From contig JAFGCY010000084.1 in the NCBI GenBank assembly GCA_016932385.1, positions 1 to 64,000 of the forward strand: a stretch of 64,000 nt of DNA, written 5' to 3'. Each line of letters begins with the position of its first letter. The stretch's first letter is position 1. The translations under genes and the position numbers were made by a program. The stretch comes from a bacterium. Lineage in GTDB: Bacteria; 4484-113; JAFGCY01. Under the pieces are notes generated by a model. The model was not told where the DNA came from and made no database searches. It saw only the letters and a program-made list of their open reading frames with translations. This document shows positions 41,467-50,200 of the stretch, piece by piece.

Positions 41467-42681
41467 TTACAACTGCAGGGCCTGGCGTACGGCGTCAACT
41501 TTATCCAACCGCTCCCAGGGCAGATCGAGATCCGTCCGCCCGAAATGGCCGTAGGCGGCGGTCTGGGCATAGATCGGTCTCAACAGCTCGAGCTGGTTGA
41601 TGATCGCCTGCGGCCGAAAGTCGAAAATCTCCCGGCTTTCCACCATTGCGGCGATGACCGCTTCATCGACAATGCCCGTGCCGAATGTCGTCACCGACAG
41701 GCTCGTCGGATGAGCACGGCCGATGGCATAACTCACCTGCAACTCCAGCCGGTCCGCGGCGCCGGCGGCAACCAGGTTCTTGGCTACGTACCGGGCGTAG
41801 TAGCTGGCGGACCGGTCGACCTTGGACGGATCCTTGCCGGAGAACGCTCCGCCGCCATGCCGGCACATGCCGCCATAGGTGTCCACGATGATCTTGCGAC
41901 CGGTCACGCCGCTGTCCGCTTCGGGACCACCGGCAATAAACCGACCGGTTGGATTTACCAGAAATTCCACGTTGTGATGATCGCTGCCGGGCCAGAGGTG
42001 CTTGGGAATACAATCCAGGAAGACGTGTTCGTACAACTCGCGCCTGAGCAGCCGGTAGGAGACGTCCTCGACATGCTGGGTGCTGATTAACACAGTATTC
42101 AATTCGCGTGGCGTGAATCCCTCGTAGGCCAACGTCACCTGGGTTTTGCCGTCGGGCAGCAGCATCGGCAAGCGGTCGTCCTTGCGCACTTCCGCCAGCC
42201 GTCGCGCCAGCAAGTGAGCCAGGTGGATCGGCAGCGGCATATAGCTACCTTCGGCAATCGACTCGCTTTCAGTACAGGCGAAGCCGAACATCAAGCCCTG
42301 GTCACCGGCGCCACGGGCGTCGAGCGGATCGCTGGATCCTTCGCGGGTTTCCATCGAATGCCCCACACCCTGCCAGATGTCGGGGCTCTGCTCGTCGATG
42401 CTGACCAGCACCGCGCAGGAGTGCGCCGAGAAACCCTGGCTTTGGTTGTAGCCGATCCCGGCTAGCGTGCGCCGCACCACGTCGGCGACGTGGCAGTAAT
42501 GCGCCGTGGTGATCTCGCCCATCACCAGCACCATACCGGTGGTGGCCGCCACCTCACAGGCCACGCGTGCCTGCGGGTCATGGGCGATGATGTCATCGAG
42601 GATGGCATCGGAGATCATGTCGCAAACCTTGTCTGGATGCCCCTCGGTCACGCTTTCGCTGGTAAACAGATAGCCGCTCAT
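41467..42681 (-). CDS. metK: S-adenosylmethionine synthetase
   Basis: 404 aa. Canonical motifs: [12 protein letters not shown] (ATP binding), [33 protein letters not shown] and [17 protein letters not shown]. Makes SAM from methionine and ATP in the cytosol. GGAGGAG lies just before ATG 42681. No SAM riboswitch-like structure is visible in the 63-bp gap to rpe, and the gene is probably co-transcribed with the PASTA gene and rpe. Confidence 0.97.
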   Translation of the reverse strand: MSGYLFTSESVTEGHPDKVCDMISDAILDDIIAHDPQARVACEVAATTGMVLVMGEITTAHYCHVADVVRRTLAGIGYNQSQGFSAHSCAVLVSIDEQSPDIWQGVGHSMETREGSSDPLDARGAGDQGLMFGFACTESESIAEGSYMPLPIHLAHLLARRLAEVRKDDRLPMLLPDGKTQVTLAYEGFTPRELNTVLISTQHVEDVSYRLLRRELYEHVFLDCIPKHLWPGSDHHNVEFLVNPTGRFIAGGPEADSGVTGRKIIVDTYGGMCRHGGGAFSGKDPSKVDRSASYYARYVAKNLVAAGAADRLELQVSYAIGRAHPTSLSVTTFGTGIVDEAVIAAMVESREIFDFRPQAIINQLELLRPIYAQTAAYGHFGRTDLDLPWERLDKVDAVRQALQL

Positions 42682-42744
42682 AGCTCCTCCGGTCGTTTTC
42701 CCGCACCGCCGCCCGTTGGGCCGGCTCAGCCGCCGGCATGCTTG

Positions 42745-43392
42745 TCAGGCAAGAGATTGTACGCGATTTACGAATTCCTCGGGTTGAGGGCAGGTAAAAA
42801 ATGCCTTGCCGGCGACAACAATGTCCACGCCGATCGCGGACAACTCGTCGATATTGTTCTGATTGACTCCGCCGTCCACCTGGATCGTGAAGACCAGCTC
42901 GTTCTCCTCGCGATAGGCATTGAGTTGCTCGATCTTGGCATACATCTGCTCGATAAACGGCTGTCCGGCGAAGCCCGGGTCGACGCTCATGATCAGCACA
43001 TTGGCGACAAGCGGCAGCACATGCTCCACCGCGGTCAGCGGTGTTTGGGGGTTCAGCACGACGGAGGGTCGCATGTCGTGCTCGCGGATCAAACTGATCA
43101 GCCGCGGAGCGAAGCGGGTCGCCTCGATCTGGAAGCTCAGCAGCTTGATATCCAGGCCAGTCAGCGGTTCCACGTAATCCGCCGGATTGGTGACCATCAG
43201 ATGAACATCGAACGGCAGTTTGGTGTGGCGCCGCGCCGCTTTGACCAGCGGCGGCCCGAAAGTCAGGTTGGGTACGAAGTGGCCGTCCATGATGTCGAAG
43301 TGCACCATGTCGCAACCCGTGCCTTCCAGGTGCTTGAGGCAAGTGCTCAGATCGGCCAGGTCGGCGGCCAGAATCGAGGGGGAGATTCTCAT
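42745..43392 (-). CDS. rpe: Ribulose-phosphate 3-epimerase
   Basis: 215 aa TIM barrel of the pentose phosphate pathway. MRISPSILAADLADL, HFDIMDGHFVPNLTFGP (metal and catalytic Asp), HLMVTNPADYVE, VDPGFAGQPFI, VDGGVNQNNI and AGKAFF are all canonical. Its ATG overlaps the PASTA gene stop (CTATGAG), so translation is coupled. Confidence 0.96.
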   Translation of the reverse strand: MRISPSILAADLADLSTCLKHLEGTGCDMVHFDIMDGHFVPNLTFGPPLVKAARRHTKLPFDVHLMVTNPADYVEPLTGLDIKLLSFQIEATRFAPRLISLIREHDMRPSVVLNPQTPLTAVEHVLPLVANVLIMSVDPGFAGQPFIEQMYAKIEQLNAYREENELVFTIQVDGGVNQNNIDELSAIGVDIVVAGKAFFTCPQPEEFVNRVQSLA

Positions 43393-44390
43393 AGCCGTTC
43401 CTCGCGGAAGGGGTGCTCCATGTCGTTGATGAAAATGTAGACCACCGCGCGTCCCGACAGGTCGAGCTGCTGGTTGACCACGAAATCCGCCTTGTGCACT
43501 TCCTCGTACACCACGCTGCCGCCGGGCGAATGATCGTCGAAGACTTTGATCTTGACACGCTGGTCGTCCGGTCCCGGCGGAACCGGAATTCGGACTGTGA
43601 CCGATCGCTCGTTGCGCTCCATCAGCGTGGTCGCCAGAGCCACCTGCAACTCCACGCTCGCTCCCAGCTGCACTTCCTCGCCGGCCCCCGGATTCTGGTG
43701 GATCACGGTCGTGCCGGGCACGGTATCGTCGGCGATGTACTCCACTTTGGCCAGGTGCAGATTGGCATTTACGAGCATTGCCTCAGCCTGGGCCAGCACC
43801 TGGCCGCCCAGATTGGGCATCTCGACCGCGGGCAGGTTCTCGTGGTCCGCCACCACGAGATCCACGGGAATCGAACTGGAAAACTCCGTAGCCGGCGCCG
43901 GATTCTGACTGATCACCTGGCCGGCGGTGACATCGGGACGGTAGATTTTCGTGATCTTGCCGATCAGCAGGTCCGTCGCCATCAGTTCCTGGGTCGCATC
44001 GTTCAAGGCCCGGCCGGTCAGGTCCGGCACGATGAAGCTGGCCTTGCCCAGGCTGATCCACAGCTTGATCCGCTTGCGCTTGGTCTTGCTGCGGGCCGGC
44101 GGGTCTTGCTTGAAGACCACTCCCGCCGGTTGCGTATCGTTGTGCTGCCGCTGGATCGATTTGGCCTGGGCCACCAAGCCCACGTCGTGCAGCAGGCTCT
44201 GCGCTTCCGTCTCGGTCTTACCGACCATGTCGGGGACCTCGATCACCTCGCCGCTGCTCAGCCAGTCGCTGGAAACCATCCGCACCAGGCTGTAGGCCAC
44301 CAACCCGATCAACACCACCACGGCCAGGAAAAGCGAGACCACGACAACCTGCGCAACCAGCTTTGCCCTGTTTTTACTCCGCGTAGCCAC
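43389..44390 (-). CDS. Membrane-anchored PASTA-domain protein
   Basis: 333 aa. Short basic cytoplasmic N-terminus, one transmembrane helix (about 12-35), then three PASTA repeats (IEVPDMVGKTETEAQSLLHD, FIVPDLTGRALNDATQELMA, VEMPNLGGQVLAQAEAMLVN), and a C-terminal beta domain (about 255-330). In other bacteria PASTA repeats bind peptidoglycan and are fused to Ser/Thr kinases; here no kinase domain is present. GTG start, with TAGAAT 9 nt upstream. Coupled to rpe. Confidence 0.85.
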   Translation of the reverse strand: MATRSKNRAKLVAQVVVVSLFLAVVVLIGLVAYSLVRMVSSDWLSSGEVIEVPDMVGKTETEAQSLLHDVGLVAQAKSIQRQHNDTQPAGVVFKQDPPARSKTKRKRIKLWISLGKASFIVPDLTGRALNDATQELMATDLLIGKITKIYRPDVTAGQVISQNPAPATEFSSSIPVDLVVADHENLPAVEMPNLGGQVLAQAEAMLVNANLHLAKVEYIADDTVPGTTVIHQNPGAGEEVQLGASVELQVALATTLMERNERSVTVRIPVPPGPDDQRVKIKVFDDHSPGGSVVYEEVHKADFVVNQQLDLSGRAVVYIFINDMEHPFREERL

Positions 44391-44399
44391 TATCCAATT

Positions 44400-44405
44400 A
44401 TTCTA
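44400..44405 (-). promoter_or_regulatory. -10 hexamer TAGAAT, near-leaderless
   Basis: TAGAAT ends 9 nt before GTG 44390 of the PASTA gene. Confidence 0.35.
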
Positions 44406-44467
44406 GCTTATCTAGGCGTATTGCGACTAGAGAGCGAGGAATGGTGGTCTCGTCGGGAAGGCCAACC

Positions 44468-45340
44468 CTAGTCCGTCGTGAAGCTCCACTCGACTTCCCA
44501 GGGAAAATCGTCGATGGTCGCGGTGACGGACACGCGGAACTCGTGGCCGCTGGGCAGCGGATCCTCGGGGATCAACGCGATCAGCTGCTCAAGATCCCAT
44601 TCCTTCAGGAACGGGTACCCGGGCCACTGCCGGTAGCACTTGATCTCACGGCTGGTATCGAGGTCCAGCACGAACGCACCCACGGAGTTGATCTTGTGAC
44701 CGATATCGCCGAAGAACTCCACCGTAATGGGAATGCCGAGTTCTTCGTCATCGGTGATCGGATGGGGAATTTCGCGTTTGTACTGCGTCGGCACGTTCTT
44801 CATCCCCGGCGCCGGAAAAACCACCGCCCCCCGTGCCGCTGCGGCGCCTTTGACGCGGCCGCTGTTTACGTCCATTACCTGATACTCGCCCTCGGATCCG
44901 AAACCGACGTAATACAAGTTGGGATCCAGCACGCCCAGCCGGTGGTAGAAGGTCCGCATCCAGTAGTCGATTGCTTCGGTGGGGGTTACGCCCTGGTAAA
45001 TGATGCTGTTGGCGCCGGCTTTCGCTCCGATGACCGAATAGCCGGGCAGGGCCGGATCCTCACCGTGCGCCGATAACCCGACTTCCTTCAGGCTGATGTC
45101 ATTGAGAGCCAGGTAATGGGCGTGATACTGGCAGTCCAGGGACAGCGCGTCCTCCAGGTCGACGGATTGGACCGCCGCCAGCTGCCGGTATGTATTGAAC
45201 CGCTCCAGCGCGGATTGGGCTGCGGCTTGATTGATGGTGACCTCGCTGCTCGACAACCCCCCGCCGCCACCGCAAGCGGCCAAGGCAGCCATCACGAGGA
45301 CTAGCCAGATTGCCCGGGTCAAACCATCCCGCCTATCCAT
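44468..45340 (-). CDS. CAP-domain (SCP/PR1-like) lipoprotein
   Basis: 290 aa. Lipobox LAAC at about residues 20-23, then GGGGG. CAP domain over about 35-180: ALERFNTYRQLAAVQSVDLEDALSLDCQYHAHYLALN, GLSAHGEDPALPGYSVIGAKAGANSIIYQG and HRLGVLDPNLYYVGFG, with the usual His/Glu cavity residues apparently present. The C-terminus is beta-rich. Extracytoplasmic; the precise activity of bacterial CAP proteins is mostly unknown. ATG 45340 rather than 45343, because TATACT ends 8 nt upstream. Confidence 0.85.
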   Translation of the reverse strand: MDRRDGLTRAIWLVLVMAALAACGGGGGLSSSEVTINQAAAQSALERFNTYRQLAAVQSVDLEDALSLDCQYHAHYLALNDISLKEVGLSAHGEDPALPGYSVIGAKAGANSIIYQGVTPTEAIDYWMRTFYHRLGVLDPNLYYVGFGSEGEYQVMDVNSGRVKGAAAARGAVVFPAPGMKNVPTQYKREIPHPITDDEELGIPITVEFFGDIGHKINSVGAFVLDLDTSREIKCYRQWPGYPFLKEWDLEQLIALIPEDPLPSGHEFRVSVTATIDDFPWEVEWSFTTD

Positions 45341-45348
45341 CACAGATT

Positions 45349-45354
45349 AGTATA
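45349..45354 (-). promoter_or_regulatory. -10 hexamer TATACT, leaderless arrangement
   Basis: TATACT ends 8 nt before ATG 45340 of the CAP lipoprotein gene. Confidence 0.45.
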
Positions 45355-45401
45355 CCCGCGCAAGTATCGGGCTATGGTAATTTAGCGGCAACTTCCCCGG
45401 C

Positions 45402-45662
45402 CTAGATACTGACCTCAAAAGCTCCGCGGCCGCTTGGTACCGCGGGTGTCGTATCGGTTACCAGCAGCATCCGGCACTTGAAACAGGTGTTCATTTTGAT
45501 ATCCAGCGCCGAGAGCTTTTCACCGCAATGCGGGCAGCTAGTGAGTTCGGCAGTTGGCACGGCGGCGGCGGCCGGTTCCTCGGCAACCGCCGGCGGCGGT
45601 TCCGGGGTGGTGGCAGGCACGTAACCCGGCACCGGAAGTAAATCAGTGTTGTTGCGACCCAT
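45402..45662 (-). CDS. Small zinc-ribbon protein
   Basis: 86 aa. An Ala/Pro/Glu-rich N-terminal half (TTPEPPPAVAEEPAAAA), then a zinc ribbon CPHCGEKLSALDIKMNTCFKC and a short tail. GAGGAAG precedes ATG 45662 (MGRNNTD). The long track ORF extending to 46151 covers the antisense or frame shadow of the GlsB gene and is not credible. TATAAT on the minus strand at 45816-45821 would give a leader of about 150 nt. Cytoplasmic; function unknown. Confidence 0.6.
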   Translation of the reverse strand: MGRNNTDLLPVPGYVPATTPEPPPAVAEEPAAAAVPTAELTSCPHCGEKLSALDIKMNTCFKCRMLLVTDTTPAVPSGRGAFEVSI

Positions 45663-45871
45663 CTCTCTTCTTCCTCTCCTAACTCCCCTGCCATCTGCCG
45701 TCAACAAGCACGACGGCGCTCCCATCATCACCGTGGTTGGACTCACGATCAAGCTGTCGGTTCCCGAAATCCAGAAAAGACCACCGGCACATTCGTAGTG
45801 CAACGGGACAGCCCGATTATACGCGGTTCCGACTGCGGTACGGTTTTCAAACGAGACAACAATCCGGCGGT

Positions 45872-46141
45872 TCAGTGCTGTTGGATCGCCGAAAACAGCC
45901 CGACGACCACGATACTGCCTATGATGGACCACGCCAGCGGGAACATCCTGGCACCCAGGTTTATCGGCAACAACAGGGGTAATCCGAAGAAACCGGCAAT
46001 CCACTGGCCGACGATCGCCCCGACGAATCCCAGCACGATCAGCACGACGATATTCACCCGCTTGGCGCCCATGATTTGCGCGGCAACAAAACCGCAGACT
46101 CCGGCGATAACCAACAAAAGCAGTATATTGACTAAATTCAC
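45872..46141 (-). CDS. GlsB/YeaQ/YmgE-family small membrane protein
   Basis: 89 aa with three transmembrane helices and the family pattern GFVAAQIMGAKRVNIVVLIVLGFVGAIVGQWIAGFFG. Family members are stress-associated membrane proteins of unclear biochemical role (the 'transglycosylase-associated' label is historical). GTG start; TAAAAT ends 8 nt upstream. Confidence 0.85.
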   Translation of the reverse strand: MNLVNILLLLVIAGVCGFVAAQIMGAKRVNIVVLIVLGFVGAIVGQWIAGFFGLPLLLPINLGARMFPLAWSIIGSIVVVGLFSAIQQH

Positions 46142-46149
46142 CAGTCAGC

Positions 46150-46155
46150 ATTTTA
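46150..46155 (-). promoter_or_regulatory. -10 hexamer TAAAAT, leaderless GTG start
   Basis: TAAAAT ends 8 nt before GTG 46141. Confidence 0.4.
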
Positions 46156-46248
46156 GCCGATTTTCACTCTAGGAAACAATGGTTGCGGCTTCTGAGCCGG
46201 ACTGCGTCAAAAGGACCGGAACGGCGCTACCGATTAAAACTCGCGGCA

Positions 46249-47058
46249 TCAGGTTTGGGTGCGGATGCTGCGCGTCTTTCTTTCCGGCCGCGGATCCGCT
46301 TCGGTATTCTCGATCTCCTCGGCCCGTTCGGCCAGCATCTGCCTGAGCTCAGCATCGACCAGGCCCGCCTTTTCACAGGCCGGCCACAGCGTGGTTTGAA
46401 ACTCGCTCAGTTGCGGCTTGATCTTAAGCAACTTGATCGATTCCTCCACGTCGCGGCGCTCGGCCCGGCCTTCCAGCAGCAGGTACATCAGGTTGACGCG
46501 CTGCCACTTGGCCGGCCCCAGGATTTCGCTGGGCTCGGTCAACAAGGCTTCATAGGCGCGCGTCAGCATCTCCCGATCCTGATGGGCAAACGCCCAGCCG
46601 GCGACGTGATGCCAGTCGCGGTCATCCAGCTTGTCAGGTGGAAGCTGGGCCAGCTGTGCGCGCAATTCATCGCCGGTCAACGGTTCCAAGCCGTCCATAT
46701 GCGCGTGCATGCGAATGTAAAACACGCGCCGGGCTTTCTCGATCCGCGCTGCTTCGAATTGTGCGGGCCGGCTAAGATGTGCCAGGGCCCGTCGATAGCT
46801 TGCGCTGTTCCAATTGTTGTCACCGGCCGGGTGCCACTGCCACCAGTACTCCAGATAATCCAGGTTGACCTCTGCTGCTTCGACCGCCTCCGGCGAAAGT
46901 CCGCTGGCGGCCAGGTCGACTCGGGCTTCCGCAAGTAAATCCCGGGCCTTAACCATCTGGAGGTTGTGGATCGCCGTGACAATCGGCTGAATCCACCTTT
47001 TCTTCCATTCCAGTTCCGCGGCAGCCGCTTCTTCGTTCGGCGCACTTTGGTTGATCAC
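46249..47058 (-). CDS. Helical protein of unknown function
   Basis: 269 aa, no signal peptide or membrane segment. Highly helical with many Trp, Arg, Leu and Glu (EWKKRWIQPIVTAIHNLQMVKARDLLAEAR), compatible with TPR- or HEAT-like repeats, although I could not define a repeat. The C-terminus is basic (ADPRPERKTRSIRTQT). GTG start, with GGAGGG about 10 nt upstream. Downstream of tamB on the same strand, separated by 173 bp. Confidence 0.6.
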   Translation of the reverse strand: MINQSAPNEEAAAAELEWKKRWIQPIVTAIHNLQMVKARDLLAEARVDLAASGLSPEAVEAAEVNLDYLEYWWQWHPAGDNNWNSASYRRALAHLSRPAQFEAARIEKARRVFYIRMHAHMDGLEPLTGDELRAQLAQLPPDKLDDRDWHHVAGWAFAHQDREMLTRAYEALLTEPSEILGPAKWQRVNLMYLLLEGRAERRDVEESIKLLKIKPQLSEFQTTLWPACEKAGLVDAELRQMLAERAEEIENTEADPRPERKTRSIRTQT

Positions 47059-47231
47059 TGCTGGCTATCCCTCCACTGTCGGACATGTAGTGGCGGGCGT
47101 CCATTGGGTGCTGGGCCATGCCCGCCACCATTTACTCACCTGTTTGATAATAACCCGGAGCGGAAATTATTTCATCCGCGACGGGCGGCTGGAAATTCCG
47201 GGGGTCCGTTCATGCACCGCTCAGGCCTAAG

Positions 47232-50200
47232 CTAGAACCGCGTGTTCCAGGTGAACATGAACTCACTGCCGGAGCCGCGGAACTCGCTTTGCTGGAAGTT
47301 GAGTTCCAACTCGACGTTGTTGTAGCGATTGCCGACGCGTTGCTCGAGAATCCTGTACTTCACGCCGTATTCCTCGGTCATATTCGCTTCCGTAAAAAAG
47401 TCGCGGTAATAGGTCACGCTGAAACCGGGCGTAAGTTCCTTCTCCAGGTCCATGTAGTACGGATTGTCTTCGTCGCCGGAGCCCCCGAAGCGGAAGGCTT
47501 CCAGGTTCAGTTCATCCTCGATGTAACGGCTGATGAAGCTGGAGCCGAAGGCCAGCAGTTCCTCCTGGGCAAACTGCTGCAGGTCACCGGATCCGGTCAG
47601 CATGTCCGCCGCGCCGCCGAGCAGGTATTGCAAGATTTTGTCCTCCGGCAGCGATGGTTCGCTGGACAGCTTGACGGCTTCGGCCGGCTCGCTGGATGGA
47701 TCGAGCTTGTGGTTGGCAAAGGAGAAATACACCAGCAGGTCACGCCGCGTTCCCGCCGCGCCGCCACCGCTGGATCCGCCCTGGTTGAGGCTGGCGAGTT
47801 CCGTGTCCGCCAACACGCGCGGCAACTCCAACACAGCCGTAGCCGTCAGGTACGGGTACATGTCGCCGGGTTCGTTGGTAAAAGTCAGGCGGTTACCGCC
47901 TGTCTGCAGTCGTACGATATGGCGGTACAACCGCATGGAACCCTTGGGCAGTTCCAGCGAACCCTCAACGCGCAAGGCGTCCGGATTACTGCGATCCCAG
48001 ATACCGGGCACGCCGCGCAGCGTGATCGCGCCGACCACATTCGTTTTCAAATCCAGGTTGGTGGGGTTGCTGCCGCGGTCATAGAGAAACTCGGTACCGT
48101 CGTTAAAGGCAATGCGCAGGCCGTCTCGCGGGCTGAAGCGGAACGGCGCCGGTTGCGATTCACCCGTGCGCTCCTTCGGTTTGGCCATCGACACGGATGA
48201 GCCCTTGCCGGGGTTGCTGATCCCCACCGAGCCACTGATTTCCAGCCGGTGGCCCGCCGCGGGGCGATCCGGCGCGCTGACCTGGATCGTGCCGCCCACC
48301 CAGCCCGCGAAATTGACCGGCAGCTCGTCGCCCGCGCCCAGCCGCGCGGGATCGGTCGCAGCGGTGTCGATGTAGATATACTCCTGGCCGCCCAGGTCGA
48401 TGGTCACCGAGCCGTTCTTGAGTTGGAAGGGGCTGAGCCGGATACCGCCCCCGCCCGTAATAATCGCCGCACCCTGCGCGCCGCTGCCGCCGGCCGGAGT
48501 CAGGCGCAGGCGGTTGATCGTGAAATCGCCGGGCACGAAGTCGATCTCCCCGCTGGCGTTCTCGATCAAGGCCAGATAAGGCGAGACCTGCGGCAGGCGG
48601 TTCAGGTCGAAGGTGACGTTGCCGCTCAGTTCGGGATTGGAGCTGGTTCCCGTTAGGTGCACGTTGCGGCAGGTGATGACGCCGCCCGGCACATATTGGC
48701 GCTGGGCTTCGGGGAGCAGCTGGGCGACGTTATCGAGGTCAAAGTCCTGGCTGCCCACGGTCACGTCGAGCGGCAGTCCGCGCTGCGTCCCCCCCGCTTC
48801 GAACACGGCCAGGTCCAGTTGGGCCGTCAGGTGCAGCGAATTCTGGCCCGACGTCAGCTGGCAGCGTTGCAGACGCAGCTTGTCGCTCTTGATGCTCGCC
48901 TCGGCTTCCAGGGCGTCGAAACGGATGGAACCGGCCCCGACCGCGCCGCCCACATTGCGGGCGTCGACCGTCAATTCCGGGTACTTGCCGCGGCCCGAGC
49001 CGAGTTCGAGGTCCAGGGCCAGCCGGCCGTTCAACGCGGGGATCTCCGGCGGCAAGAAGGGTGTCAGCAGGCCGAGGTCCAGCGAAGAGGCCTTGGCGCT
49101 AAGCTGGTACTGCCCGGGCGCCGGACCCAGTTGCCCGTTGGCGGTCAGATTGGTCCCCTGCGCCTGGACGCTGGCCGCGGTGATTTTCGTGACGCCGCCG
49201 CTAGTGCTCAATGTGGCCTGGGCCTGCGAGATGTCCGTGCCGTGGAAACGTCCGTTCTTCAGACTCAGTTGGCCGCTGGCCGAGTAGCCCCCGCTGTTGC
49301 CGCTGATTTCAACCGCGCCGTTGAGCAAGCCGGTCAGCCCCGCGAGCAGCTCATTGCCGGCCAACGGGGTCAGCACGGCAATATCGAACTCCTGCACGTC
49401 GATATCCGCCGTGTATGCCAACGGTTCGTAAGCGGCGTTGCCGGTCAGACTGATGCGCCCTTCGGTGCTGGTCACTTCGAACAGGCCCACCTTGGCCTGC
49501 TTCAGGTCCGCCGTGGCGTTCAACCGAGCGCTGGAGAAGGCGTGGCCTTCGACCTGGCCGGAGCCGCTGGTATAGCTGATCTCGGCCTGCGGATCGGCCA
49601 AGTCGCCGGTCAGGCGAACCTTCAACGGACCGCTCGATTTAATTTCCAGCGGCGGACGAATGTGCGTCGATTTCGCGCCCGATTGGTCGTCGACCGGCTG
49701 GATCGCCGCCAGCACGCTGAACAGGTTGAAGTCCAGGCTGGAAAACTCCAGGTTGCTGCCGGCTTGGCCCAGCGTACCGCCCGCCGTAAAGTGGTTGCCG
49801 TCGAAGATGAAGTGCCCGTCTGTGATGCTGACCGACTGGCCGCCCTGGTAGATCAGGTCGGCCTGGGCCTCGTGAACGGCATAGGCCCGGCGCGCTCCGT
49901 CGAAGACCAGTTGGTCCGCCGTTACGCTTCCCGTCACATCGGGCGCGCTGAAGGTTCCGCCGACCTCGGCGTTCAGCGACGCCTGGCCACGTACCCGCGG
50001 ATCCCCGCTGAACCGGCCCAGGTCCACGTCAGTGGCCGCCAGAGTACCCTGGATTTTCTCCTTGGCGAAATCCACCTTGCCGGTGAATTCCGCCGTTGTC
50101 TCCTGCCAGGTCAGCTGGGCGGTAACCGGGGCGAATCCTTCGCGGTAATGCCCCTGGGCATTGAAGACGAGCGGGTTTTCCGAATGCTGGCTCTTGACCT

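Noticed and set aside
42682-42744. Possible SAM riboswitch before metK
   Set aside because: The 63-bp gap is too short and shows no suitable helices; metK is downstream of rpe in the same transcript.
45402-46151. 249-aa minus-strand ORF running from the zinc ribbon across the GlsB gene
   Set aside because: Only the last 86 residues look like protein; the upstream part is an out-of-frame reading of the GlsB-family gene.
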